From contig MU119222.1 of the NCBI GenBank assembly GCA_014904845.1, positions 62,001 through 126,000 on the forward strand: a DNA stretch of 64,000 nucleotides, given 5' to 3'. The DNA comes from Acephala macrosclerotiorum (taxonomy: Eukaryota > Ascomycota > Leotiomycetes > Helotiales > Mollisiaceae). The position numbers and the translations under genes are program-made. The first letter of the stretch is position 1. Every line of letters begins with the position of its first letter. This document shows positions 44,030 to 55,830 of this stretch, one piece after another. The notes beneath the pieces were generated by a model. The model was not told the DNA's origin, searched no databases, and saw only the letters and a program-made list of their open reading frames with translations.

Positions 44030-45587
44030 CTGATGTTTTATTATTTTTGACGTCAAATATAAAATGTATATAGTAGCCTGGTTCGACGATCAGAAACGAG
44101 CATGGTATCCACATCGCATTTATTTGCGATGATGACACAGTTGTCAGGCTTTCACACACTCGTGTGGTAGCTGAATGACTATATCTGGGGGCTGTGCGGA
44201 AGAAGGGTGGTTTCATGGCGGATGACTGGGCGCGCAATCCAGACATTGTCGCCAGGCATTCTCAGGTCTAGCTAACTGAGCCATTTCAGTACAGCCTTAG
44301 GAGTGTAGACAGAAAAATCGGATGCGACGGCAAACTCCCGTTTGCCTCTCCCTCGTACATCAATAATGCAATGCAAGCAGAGAGAACTCTTCAACGAAGC
44401 CGCAGATGCGGGATGGCCGATGAGAAGAATTGGTCCAGCGCAAATTCGGGCGTCTGCACTGCCTCTTCGGGGCTTGTTGCTGTGGTTGCCGCCTGCGCAA
44501 ACCATTTGTGGTGATGGGGCCAATGAATGACTTCGCCAGCACACCAACTTCTCCAGCCCCGGGATCCACAATTGTCGAGTGCTCGCTGCGCCAACTCTCA
44601 CGCAAAGTTGTGAAACTCCAAAAAGCTGGTATAGAGGACTTGATGACTTAATAAGGCGACCTGATGATTCTCTTCTCGAAAGTAAATGCTGGTAACTGTG
44701 AGAGTCTGATAAGTTACCAGAGATAGACACTTCTACCCATATCTTTTCTAGTCATGGTTATGAGGCCAAAGGCAATGCGCCAGTTTCTGCAAGCTCACCA
44801 CCACCCTTGACCCCCATTTGACTTGCGATAGCAATCGATCTGCATCGTATCACTTACCCGCCGTCCACACCATCATGTCAGCAAAAGATAGATACGAAGG
44901 TAGGTCGGATGAGAAAGATGGTGTGCACCAGGAATTGTGGCTCTCAGCCAGCCACTCCTTGCTCATCTAAGCTGTTTTTGAAACATGTTGGACGCCACTC
45001 GTGAACCATTGGTCGATCGCGCTCTCCACCTGCAGATAGAATTAAATCTAGTTAAAGGCATTCGAAAACTGTAGGAATGCTTCAGAATAAGGCTGAGGCT
45101 GAATCAATTCGGTGGAAGAGGGCACAGAGCACCCGCAGCCTGGGGTTGACCTCCGACGACTCCGAACTAAGACACGCGGAGCCCCAAATTCCCCTATAGA
45201 AAGAAAGTACTTTTATGTGATGTGCACAGCTGCAAGGCTCTCTGATCTGCTGAATTGGGGGCGGCAACTGTCTGTCTCTGGACCCTCCACGCTCCTAATA
45301 GTCCGGATTGAACTCGATATAATCTCTAAAATTCGGCGAGCCGCGTCGCATCGAAGCAATCAGCGCTGAACGCCGTAATCTCTCCCCTTTGATGATATGA
45401 ATGGGCTGTGGATATCAATGGAGGTAAATCTACCAAGGCAGCGCTCAAGCGAAAGTAACTAACATAGACAAAGCCGAATGGTCGTGCACAATATAGGGAG
45501 GTAAGCGAACCATTCCCCAGGGCCAGTACGAGAATAGAAGCCCTCAGAGGAAGCTGACATGATCCGTTGCAGAATCCCTCGCTCCTA
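44030..45587. other. Intergenic, promoter region of kinase 2
   Basis: About 1.5 kb. Frames at 44272-44730 and 45082-45369 overlap on both strands without motifs. An ATG-led stretch at 44876 (MSAKDRYE, then GTAGGT) could be a small 5' exon but cannot be linked. No gene is called. Confidence 0.4.
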
Positions 45588-48409
45588 ATGACATCATGGG
45601 GAGAAGTGGCAGAGCATCAAGCGCCAGGATCCTCCCTTAAACTACCATACGCTGGCAACAATCCGCTTCGCGTCCCACCCTCAGAACTCGGCTCGGACGT
45701 CAGCAATGTTGTTAATGACCTTGGTGACGCTAAGCAGCTTGCCCAAACTAGAGACTGTGGCCATTTTGGATCTACAACTACGACAGGCGATTTAGTTTCC
45801 TATACTGGAACCATCTTTGCAGAATCTACCAGGCAACCTGACAGCATTGAGCCCGATATCCTGTCCCAAACAGAAGCGTTAGTACACAGGGACAGAAACG
45901 GCAACGCAAAGGTAAACAACTATCAGAACTTAGGACGCAAGATCCGCGCTGCACTACAGACATCCTCGTGGGAACGAGCAGGTAAAAAATTCTTGCCAAT
46001 AGATAAACTGGACCAAATCATCACTAGAAAAGCGATCGGCGAGGAATTGCAGCGACAAGGAATCGAGGTCTCCTTGGTAAATGAGATCTGGGAAGCTGAG
46101 GGGTCCGAAACATCTTCATTGACCACACGGCGCAAGATCTTCGCTATTCTGGTTCTGGTTGAGAAAGTCCCCGCAATCATCGACTTTATCCAACAAGGTC
46201 TTTTCGATAATGACCTGCCATTTGTCTTTCGGGATGGGACTGGAGATCGAGCGGGATCCTTCGACGTTTATCGAAAGGTAAAACAACGGGACAGGAAGCC
46301 CGACAACGAAGTCGAACTTCAGTTTTTCCAGGAGTGGAATGACTCTACGCTGGATAGCTTCAATCAGAATCAGTGGCAACTACTGGCGCCATTTTTCTCT
46401 CTTGTCTCCAAAGACAATACGAATGTGTCGCACTATAACCTGGGTAGCAATGTTGTCCTTCCATTCATCGAAGATGATGTAGTAGATGAGCCGCCGGCGC
46501 AACATGGTGGATTTGCAGAAGTCAGGCGTGTAAAGATCCACCGGGCCCACCAGGATTTGTCCATGCCTGTATGTTGAGCTTTTCGTATCCTCAGCTAAGA
46601 ATGGCAATAGCTAATAACTTTGTGTCTATGTTCAGGGCAACGAGGCTGATCATCCTTCGTACGCGGTCAAGCGACTTAACTCCAATAACCGCAATGCGTT
46701 CAAGAGCGAGGTTGACACCCTAAAACGATTTAGCGGGAAGAACAACCGGCAACATTTGATCAATCTTCTCCTCACCTACTATTACCGAGGCCACTATCAT
46801 CTCCTCTTCCACTGGGCGGATGGAAACTTGTTGGATTATTGGAAGACAAAATACCCGAGCTCCAATACGCCCGTAAGAGACGGAAAGTTCGCCAGATGGG
46901 TGTGCAGACAATGGCTTGGCGTTGTCGAGGGACTTCAAGCCATCCATACCTGCAACCCAGACCCAAGTCACGATACCCAAGACCCCTCTGACCCTAGACT
47001 TTACGGACGACATGGGGACTTAAAAGCAGAAAACATTCTCTGGTTCAGAAGACCACATTTCGAGGATGGACCTGTGGATGATTTCGGCTCTTTTGTGATA
47101 TCAGACTTTGGTTTAACGAGGTTTCATCGTGAAGGGACAAAATCGCGAGTCAATCCTGAGACTCTTGGTCGGTCACATTCATATCGACCTCCGGAGTACG
47201 ACGTCCGAAAGGAAGTATCTCAAAAATGTGATATCTGGAGTTTAGGATGCGTACTACTTGAGTTTCTACACTGGTATGCCTTAGGGTGGGGAGGGGTGCA
47301 GGACTTTCAAAATAGTCGAATGAGGGACGGGAGCAGTCCCGACTTCCAGATGGATGACTACTTCAATTATGCCGAAGACCCATCGCGGAAGGTGACGACG
47401 TTCAAGAAATCGGTCAAACAGGTAAGCCATAGCTAAAATCTGGCGGAGCAGAGTGGTGTGATCATACGTCAACAGAGGAACCATCATTCTAATGTGTTCT
47501 TAGGCTTTCGGAGACCTCCGCGACGTTCCAAATACCACCCAATTCTTCCTAGACGTACTTGACCTAGTCCAAAATAGGCTCCTCCGTATGGACCCAGCCA
47601 AGAGAGCCAATTGTAGGGATATTGTAGAGACTTTCAGGAAATTCGATGAGAGATGTACACAGAACGCCACATACTGCACCCAGTCAGTTTATAGCAAGCC
47701 AAGGCGAGCATCAACAGGTTTATCACAGTTGACGGCGCCTACTTCAACCTCCCCTCGGGAGATGAAGGGACAGCGTGACATGACATCAAGCTCAGAACAC
47801 GATAGCACAGTTCAAGAAGTTAGGAATTCTGAATTTACCAAGCAGAACGGCCGCTCCAACCACGAGACAAAAGACGTGCCTAGGACACAAAAATTGAGAA
47901 CGACAAGCGACCCTGGAACCGGATTAATACCAAAAGATGCCAATGTGGTGGGCGAAGGTATTGATAGGATCATGGAGCACGATGCACTAACGATCTCGCC
48001 AAAGAAAGTGCATTTCGAGGACTTGGGCATTCCCATGAATGACGGCGTTGCTCAAGGCGACTATTCTGAAACTACCCAAAAAGAAGGCATGTCCAACGAG
48101 AACAGCGGAAGATCGACGGAAGACCAAGAAGCTTCAAGCCTCAACTTTGCGGTTCGGGAAAACCACTCTGCTCTGGGTTCTGAGGCGCAATACGTGCAGC
48201 GTTGGATACAGCAAACAAACCCGCCTCATACGATGGAAGACAAAGAGCAGCAAGCAATTGAGTCAAGTCAAGCACAAAAGCAATCAAACAGGGACAAAAC
48301 TGGTATAGGGTTTTTTATTTTTATTATTTTTGTATTATTTATTATTTTCCGGATCCATTCGTTATTGAGGCCTCCAGGGGTAGGGTATACAAAATGCGAC
48401 ATCAGGTGA
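45588..48409 (+). CDS. Protein kinase with C-terminal membrane anchor (kinase 2 of the pair)
   Basis: Three exons: 45588-46568, 46636-47421 and 47504-48409, giving 890 residues. I chose the first in-frame ATG (MTSWGEVAEHQ); an upstream exon is possible. The N-terminal 330 residues contain a helical region like that of kinase 1 (FFQEWNDSTLDSFNQNQW). The kinase domain shows HGGFAEVRRVKIH, YAVKRLNS, RHGDLKAENILWF, VISDFGLT, YRPPEYDV and CDIWSLGCVLLEFL, so all catalytic residues are present. A polar, Ser/Thr-rich tail of about 230 residues ends in one membrane segment, IGFFIFIIFVLFIIF, suggesting a tail-anchored kinase facing the cytosol. Both introns fall at the same places as in kinase 1. Confidence 0.85.
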
Positions 48410-49379
48410 ACATGGCAGGCCATCTCGACAAGGCTAAAGCGCCAGCAAAGGACAAGGCGATGGCGAGTACCAGCGACAAGTTCAAACCGACAACAGAAAT
48501 CGGCAAGCTGTCTAAGGAGGTCTCAGCGATCCGTCTGGCATACCAAAAAGAACTCATACCTCTCAGGACCAGGACACCCGATATCTGCCTTGATAGCCTG
48601 ATACGACACTACCGATCGACTCTCATGTCTGCATCGGTTCCGAGGATCTCTAGGAGCATCTCTACGACCGCGGCGATTGTTCCGACTACACTCCTCCCAG
48701 TTCGTAGCAATTTTTTGCAATGAGTTGTGCGTAGGGTATCGCGGATAGCTCGGTGGTGTGTAGGTGTAGACGAAGCTCCCTTTGCAAGCAAACTTATGGT
48801 ATGTGAAGTCTTCTCCCTCAAGCTCCCCATCCATAGAGGCTTCCAGATGAAAATGGAAGGTCCCTTCCTCTTCTTGTGCCTCCTAGGTCTACTTGCTGAC
48901 TCGACTTGACTAGATGATGGGAAAGTTCGTACCACTCGAGAATGGGCCTAGTGCAGAGGTGCCTTCGGAAGTAGTAGACTCGGTACCAATCGTATAATCT
49001 ATCGCGGATCGAAGAAGTAGGTGTGTTCCGAGGTATCGCGGGTATACTCGTATCATCGCGTGGTTGCTGAGAGATCTGGTTGACGTGTCTTATTCGGAGT
49101 TTGAAAGAGGCGAAATGTGCTCATGAAATGAAATTCTACTGATACAATGTTAGCAATGCTTGTTAAAGATAAAGATAAAGATCTGGGTGACTCGATATCG
49201 TGTCTTCAAAGCTTCATTGTAGGTGAGATGACGAGGTTCCGCCTCAACACCGCTGAAAATGATCGCGATCACTACACGTGACTCTTTTTATTCTGCCTCC
49301 TCTCTCCGCCTTCAAGCAACCTTAGACGACAATCCTTACTTCACTGGTCTAGCACTTTCCACAGGAAACACCATTTCAT
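48410..49379. other. Intergenic, no firm gene
   Basis: A plus-strand frame from 48412 (MAGHLDKAKAPAKDKAM, 103 residues) starts right after the kinase stop, but a minus-strand frame over the same bases looks equally coding-like (SVVGTIAAVVEMLLEIL). Neither has supporting signals, so none is called. Confidence 0.35.
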
Positions 49380-50542
49380 TTGCGACCTTCGAATAGAGCC
49401 ATTCAATTTGTCTTGTATATACATATTCTACAACTCGAGACGGGCCAGTATCTCTCTCGAAGGCGGCAACGCAAGAAGATTTCAAAAGTGAGAGGAGAAC
49501 TTGAGAAGGTCTCAAGTCTTCCCTACGACATACGATTCCTCATCTACAGCCTCTCAATTCCTAGCCCACGTATTGTCGAGGTCTAACGCTCTAGTGGGAG
49601 CGGAGACCAGAGTTGGGTTTCGACATGCCATCCTCCAGCAGTCCTCCAAGTCTGTCGAGAATTCGGAGCACTAATCCTCAAGCATTGCACTTTCTGTCAT
49701 AGTGATAAGATGAGAATCTACCTGAACCCTTTAGTCGATACGTTATTCCTTGGCCCGTTTGAGGAAGAATTCGCTTTCATGGAATTTATACCGTATGTTA
49801 AAGTGGACGACATGAAATCCCTCAATAGGTTGGCGGTCTACGAAATGCACCTTGCGACCTGGAGACTTGAGCTATATTGAATAGACCTCGAACAATAGGC
49901 GGATTTGCTTCTAAGATTCTCGACGGTCTTGAGAGATTGAAGGCTACTCCAATACTGCCAAGCTTCGACCTGACGACCCGCCAGACTGGCTTTTCGGAGG
50001 AGGCTCAAGGACGACCGAAGATGAAGAAACTCTGAGTGGCTCAAACTCACACCTGGTCATGTCAGCACATTCTTGGGATGGCCATCTCTTCCATATCAGC
50101 GGCGACACCAACGGGGGCAGCATACACTGGCAGTTTACCCTTTGCGACTGCGCTTGATGGGTACCCTAAGCACAAACTGTTGAAATATTATTATCCGCCA
50201 GATCCCGATCGACTTGATCTTCGAAAACAGCAAAGACGAGCACAGCCATTGAGAGGTTATCAAGTAAGACGATACGACGATGTAGTCCACTGGCACAGGG
50301 TGGTTCACAGAGCAGTTGCCAGAGCCAATGTCCATGTCAAGAGGATCTTTGAGATGCAGAAGAGAGATGACGTGGAGAATCTCGAGGTGAGGGAACCACC
50401 AAGAGTTGCTTTGTTTGTGCGACCCGCAGGGTCCTTTCTGACTTGGAAACAATGTCTTGAGCCAACATGCGATGTTCAGTGGTCATCATATCAGGACCTC
50501 AGCTGCTTTGCCATCGAGGGAAAAGGCAAAGGCAACGAATAA
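49380..50542 (+). pseudogene. 2EXR-domain-like protein gene, stop codon and frameshift
   Basis: The frame reads VSSLPYDIRFLIYSLSIPSP, a 2EXR/F-box-like opening, then RIVEV and an in-frame TAA at 49584-49586. The same frame goes straight on with TCHPPAVLQVCREFGALIL and YLNPLVDTLFLGPFEEEF, both characteristic of fungal 2EXR proteins, and stops after WRLELY near 49880. A second frame then continues (TIGGFASKILDGLERLKATP), and a third (50036-50542) reads HWHRVVHRAVARANVHVKRI. One nonsense change and at least one frameshift mark a decayed gene of unknown function. Confidence 0.65.
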
Positions 50543-52272
50543 GATGAGCGAGATATGGGCAATACTATTACCAGCGATGAATTAGCTTAGCAAGCTCTTT
50601 TGTTTGATATGAGCACACTCGCTCGTTCTAGACGCTTGTGTTGTTGCTTTGCTCGTTCCTGTGAGCTTGAAATTTGTTTCTTTATCCTCTGCAGAAGTTT
50701 GCCAGCAGTGCAGGCACACACCACATCTCCTAAATCGCCAAACCTGTTCATTGAAAATTGCAGAAAACAAGTTATTCTTGTACGCGATCCAATCGTGGTC
50801 CCTGTTTATCATTTGATCGCCGTATCTCTGATTTCTTTGTTGTACTGTCAATACAGAGCACGGGCAATCAATCTCTTGATTGTCAACTCCCTTCCGCAAA
50901 TCTCATCGAGACATATGAAGGCAGGTGAATCCAGGATAATCACTCAATTTTTATTATAGATACAATTTTCAGCCAAATGGAAGAGAGGTAGCGGTCAGCC
51001 TGTTGTTATTCGCCAGGATGATATAGCCCAATACTCCAGCAAAAAGTTTCCCTTCTCTCCCAACTGGCAATTGGGCACAGACCAGGTGCTCCCTGCCTGA
51101 CGAAGGCCAGACTCCTGCTCGTGACCTAGTGGCATATTTGGGTTAATATCAATCCCACGACCTTTCATACGATCCTTGTTACCTGTACTCTACCCACACA
51201 ACAAAGCACAACTCTGTCTATCATAACATAAATAGGAGATGGTAGTCATTGTGGAGAGTCCTGATAGATGCGGCAAGAGCTTTCGAGAGGCTGGTGATGA
51301 GGGAGTGGTTGCCGAAGGAGTTGCTGCTGGAAGAGGAGTTGATGAAGCTGCTGGTGTTGGAGGGTGTAGTGCAGCTACTGTAGGAATACTGGGCGTCACT
51401 ACCAAGCATCTACAAGCATAGAAACAAATCCTGCATTACATGTAGAGCACTCGAAATTGTATCAACAGTTTGTAACACCTTGAAAAGCATTGATAACAAT
51501 GAAAGTATCAGTCATGTGACACGCCTATATCTGAACCCACACATTTGAGCATTTTGTACTAATGAATGACATGATAAGGCTGGATCTTGCATAATAGTAG
51601 CAAGTGATTGTGCTTTCAAGTCTCCTCATATGCTCGTTTGACTGTTGTCCAATCCAATCTCAATCTCTTTGCTGGACGCTCTGCAGGCCAACGATGTTAA
51701 GATAGTAGGAATGAAGGATCTCAATGCATCAATGCACACAACAACAGTCATCACATGAACAATAGCAATCCTCCTACTATGGTAAGTGTATATAAATGTA
51801 GATCTGATATGTTTGAAAGAGGCTGAACCACTCGAGGCTCCCATTCACCGACGACCGACGGAGGAGTCTCAAGCACCCAATTGGTCAAATTAAAAGAACG
51901 ACGTAACTGATAACAATAAGGCCCGAGCGTAGTTTACACTAGCGGCGCATTTATTCTGGTGGTTCGATATTTGAAATTGCGATTGCTACTGGCAACACAC
52001 TTGCGTTGACGATTCGACAAACCTTTTCTTGACCACCACCGAATCAGCTGGTGATCATCAGCAATAGCGTTGACAAGACATACTGCAAACACATTGCCTT
52101 GCAATAGCAGAAGATTCTTTGCGCAACGCAAAACAAGTAAGAATCCACCCTGCAAATTCGACTCCGAACTTCGAGGGTCCGCAGGCCGTGCCGACAGGTA
52201 TAAAAGGCTTTCCAACAGCGACGGAGAAGGACAACGATCCTTTTCTCCATCAACTCAAGTCATACTTCCGGT
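50543..52272. other. Gene-poor region, no supported gene
   Basis: About 1.7 kb. Frames at 50582-50959 (hydrophobic), 51190-51409 (minus, Thr/Pro-rich) and 51934-52253 are short and lack ATG context, splice sites or motifs. Confidence 0.45.
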
Positions 52273-54559
52273 ATGACCTCTCCGGGCGCAGCTGAGCAGC
52301 TTGGGCACGGTACGAGAGACCGTAAGTTTTCTTTTCGAGCGCCTTTCCCCAGGTACGCACATGCTCTGCCGCTCACCAGCGAATCTCCCCCAATTGTTAT
52401 CTACGACGGCTGTTAATTGGATACCACTGTCAACAGCGCAGTCCACTCCCGTCAATATAGTTCCCGAACGGTGTGGTAATCTGCTCTTCGTAGTTCGGAC
52501 GGGTCTACCTTCTAGGATCTTTCGGCTGACTTGTTTTGTACAGACACGTCGGCAATAGATGTTGAGAACGGCTCCGGGGTGTTCGGCGCTATGGAGAGTG
52601 TGGACTACATGGATGGTAGAGTCTCAACTCGGGACGATGCAGATCAAGGTGAGCGGCGAGCGGCTTGGTGCAAGGGAATATGTTCTCTGGGCAAGATACT
52701 GACGAAAAATAGGAGGAAATACTGAAGATTCTTGCCGTCCAGGTTCCGCTCCTATCGCGGAAAATACCTGCACCACCCTCGTTCTGTACCGACGACCTCG
52801 ATCGTACGGAACGTTTCACCCCTTTCCTCGACTGCATGAAGATCTAAAAGTCCTTGTGTTACAAGCCTCGCTGCTAGCGAATGGACCAATTACAAATCCT
52901 TGTGTATGGAATAAGGCTGGTAGCGGGGAGGGTCAAGAAAGCAATAGCGAGGAATACCAATGCAGCTTTGGACTCAACCTCAACGTTCTTGCTGCTTCGA
53001 AGGAAATGAATCGACTTGGGATCGATGTGCTGTACAAGCACAACCAATTTCGATTTACTCGTCGTGTCTCGTCTCGTGTCGGTCAAACAACTACGACGAG
53101 AAGCATTCTACTATTCCTTTCCCAGATTGTTACGACGTTCGATGAGAACAGACCCGCTACACAACAAACAGTGGGTCGGCTTATCAAGGAAGTCGTTCTC
53201 CAAGATTCGGATCTGGAGTCTGATATGCTCGCCGAGAAAGGCTTCGGACGTGTTCTCAGCTCACAACATCAGAGTGGGACCGCCCCGGAGAGTATCTCCC
53301 TGCGATGGAGCCTTGCAGTGCTCCGACGCTTGTCTGCCGCCGGTAGCGTCCTGAACAACCTGGTGATTACAATCGACGAGGAAGAGCCGGGCGTCTGGCC
53401 GGCGTTGGGACTAGGTATGCTCGGCAGGCACATCTTGGACGTTGCACGTCCGATATATGGCACAAAACCCGCCAACATGACTGCAGCAGAGCGTGAGCGG
53501 TTACGCAATGCTGCTAGCCTTTTGACGCATGAATATTTGCTGGGAAGAACTGTTGAGTGGAACCTCCTCATGCACACGGAGGAGCAGCAGGCGAATCTGT
53601 TCCTCCAGCTTCCCTTCTTCCCAGAGCAGGGAAAGGTTGCAGCTGCTTTGGAAAAGCTTGCGGCTCTTGGGGCAAGATTCGAGGGTTTAGACGTGACGAA
53701 CGACTTGAAGATTCGGGGCATCACGGATCCCGTAGATGATGCACACCGTGCAAGTCCTCGAGGAAGTTTGATATTCGAAGCCTTCGGTGATTGGATGTTG
53801 AGCAACAAGGTCCGAACCAGTGACTTCAAGTTCTCACCGATCACAGAGCGACGACTTGCAGAGGATGGAAGTCTTATGCCTGCTCGTGTGGCGGCGGATA
53901 TTCTTGCAACTTCTAATCAGCAAGATTTGAGCTTTGGAATTGAGGATGAGGACGATGCCGGGATTGATGGTCTCGAGCAAGCATCTCGAACTGTTTCTGC
54001 ACAATCGGACAACATTCTCCAGCTAGGCAACGGAGGGGGAGAAGGAGTCGATGTTGCTCTTTGGGCGTCTGGTGTCGCTGAATCCGTTGCCGAAGACAAT
54101 GATCCACTGATCAATAGAGTTCAGCGAGCCCGAACTTCTGGGCCATATGTCGCGACTGGTGACTTGTACGCATTGCTTGGTCAGGACCTCCCCGAGCACA
54201 GGCGTCGACCCACGTCCCTTGCCAACACTCGAGGATATGCCAATGAACCATACATTAGCACCGGCGATCTCTACGAATTGCTTGGCCAAGACCTACCTGA
54301 GCATAGGCCGTTCACATTCGCCAACACCAGAGCAGCTCCTAGTAAACCAAACATCCGCTCGGAGGACGACAAGGCTGAGACATACTCCAATAGGTCATGG
54401 TGGAGCTACTCTAACGACGGCCATGGCCACACCGACGATGAGATGGACGACTCGAACCGTCAAGATTCATTTGATAACGAGTCGTCCGAGAACATGGAGG
54501 ACCGTGAAGTTCAGGAGGGAAACACGGGTGAGGAGTCTCAGCATTCAGGCGAATGGTAA
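52273..54559 (+). CDS. Large hypothetical protein with duplicated TGDLY segment
   Basis: Exons 52273-52321, 52544-52648 and 52713-54559 give 666 residues. The last exon's open frame extends in phase back through the two small 5' exons, which supports the start MTSPGAAEQLGHG. The segment LNLNVLAASKEMNRLGIDVL, then YKHNQFRF, resembles the region after the start of fungal F-box/2EXR-like proteins (typically 'VCKQVHREASDVLY'), so it may belong to that broad group. The middle is helical (VAAALEKLAALGARFEGLDV). Near the end a 35-residue unit occurs twice, each with TGDLY.LLGQDLPEHR. The C-terminus is very acidic and disordered. The function is unknown. There is no membrane segment. Confidence 0.72.
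54140..54340 (+). repeat. Two-copy in-frame tandem repeat of about 105 bp
   Basis: Within the hypothetical gene, two units encode PYVATGDLYALLGQDLPEHR and PYISTGDLYELLGQDLPEHR, each followed by a few variable residues and ANTR. The DNA is diverged at many third positions, so this is an old duplication kept at protein level. Confidence 0.75.
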
Positions 54560-55660
54560 AGGCGAGCATCTGTCAGATACTGTGTTGTCGTGAAGCCAGC
54601 TCTTTGGAATATGGTTCGAGTCTTGGATGGAGTATTGGGTACAGAATAACGTCGTACATCCGACTGTTGAGAATAATAATTCATCGCGAAGATTCTTGAA
54701 GATTTCTCGCCACTACCTTGTATACGAATCGTATGTGAGTGAGTGAATTTTGTCGTCCTTATGCTCGTTGTGTAGAACCAGGAAAACTCGAGTTAAGGAA
54801 GGTTGAGGTGAGAAATTCCGAGGTCGAGAAGGATGATGTCGCGAAGAGCTGCAGCGAGTGCTGAGAGGTTATCAATCTACGAAAGTGATTTTTCTGTTCG
54901 GAGTCGACAAACGGAGAACGCGTGAGATCTCGTGCGCCATATGTGAGGTTTTGTTGATGGTGAGGTGAAGGAGAGAAGTGAAGGTTGTCGCGAAATCCCA
55001 GGTACCAACATTCTAGCGCTCTACCCCTGGAAGCTCCACAAATCCCAACTTCAGCATCTCGAATCCCTGAAACTAATCCTATCTTCAGCCTCAAATTTCC
55101 CTCGTCGCCCACGATTCTATTTGTCGCGTCGAAAACTAAGATCTGATCTCGACTTCAAGCGTCTTTTGACTTTCCGTATAGCAGGTTCTTTTATGAGGAT
55201 TGAATTAACGTCACGACGCATACGATGGTGTGAGAAATCACCCGTTTGGACAGGGGCATTTCCGGTCTCTACCCATAACCTATTCAGGCTGTTGTGTGTA
55301 CATGACGAAAGCCTCATGCTCAAGATGATAATATCAATCCTCCCCGATTAGAATCGAAGTCAATAGCGCCACGATGTGTGAATGAGTCGAGTTGTGGCGC
55401 GAAGATGTGTGAATGAGGAGTGGCTTTGCGATGGCAACCGGGGGAGCTCCACGGTGCTGACAGCGGACTACCTCCTAGCACGGGAAAGTCCCCGGAGGGA
55501 TGGGAGATATATTTTGGGATGCTGCACTTCTTGTAGTTCTTTCTGGGTTTTGAGGATCGGATTTCTTGCTTTGAGATGGGATTGTGCTTGGCAAGTGCCT
55601 CGAGGCGGCGGAGAGCGGAAGGAAGTTATCACTGGCTGTCACTGGTTGACGCCATCTACG
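54560..55660. other. Intergenic, no gene seen
   Basis: About 1.1 kb. Frames at 54759-55684 are overlapping and unsupported. Confidence 0.5.
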
Positions 55661-55830
55661 TCTACGAAGTACAGGGCCTTTTAATTGTTACGCGAGAGCA
55701 GATACGTCCAAATTCTGTCGGAAGTCCGAGTGGTCTACCCAATCACCTGTCTGGAATATCTCTTTTGGGTCTGCAATTGGGTAATCTGGGTAGCGATGTT
55801 TCAACAACTAAAAGGCCTGTACTTCGTACA
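55661..55830. mobile_element. Short inverted-repeat element, family 1, copy D
   Basis: Ends TCTACGAAGTACAGGGCC on the left and TGTACGAAGTACAGGCC reversed from the right, both continuing TTTTA.TTGTT. The interior closely matches copy B at 27301-27473 in the same orientation. Non-coding, 170 bp. Confidence 0.85.

Noticed and set aside
48412..48723. 103-codon frame after kinase 2
   Set aside because: No promoter space, and an equally plausible antisense frame; no homology recognised.
50582..50959. 119-codon hydrophobic frame
   Set aside because: No ATG at its start and an antisense frame of similar length; composition looks random.
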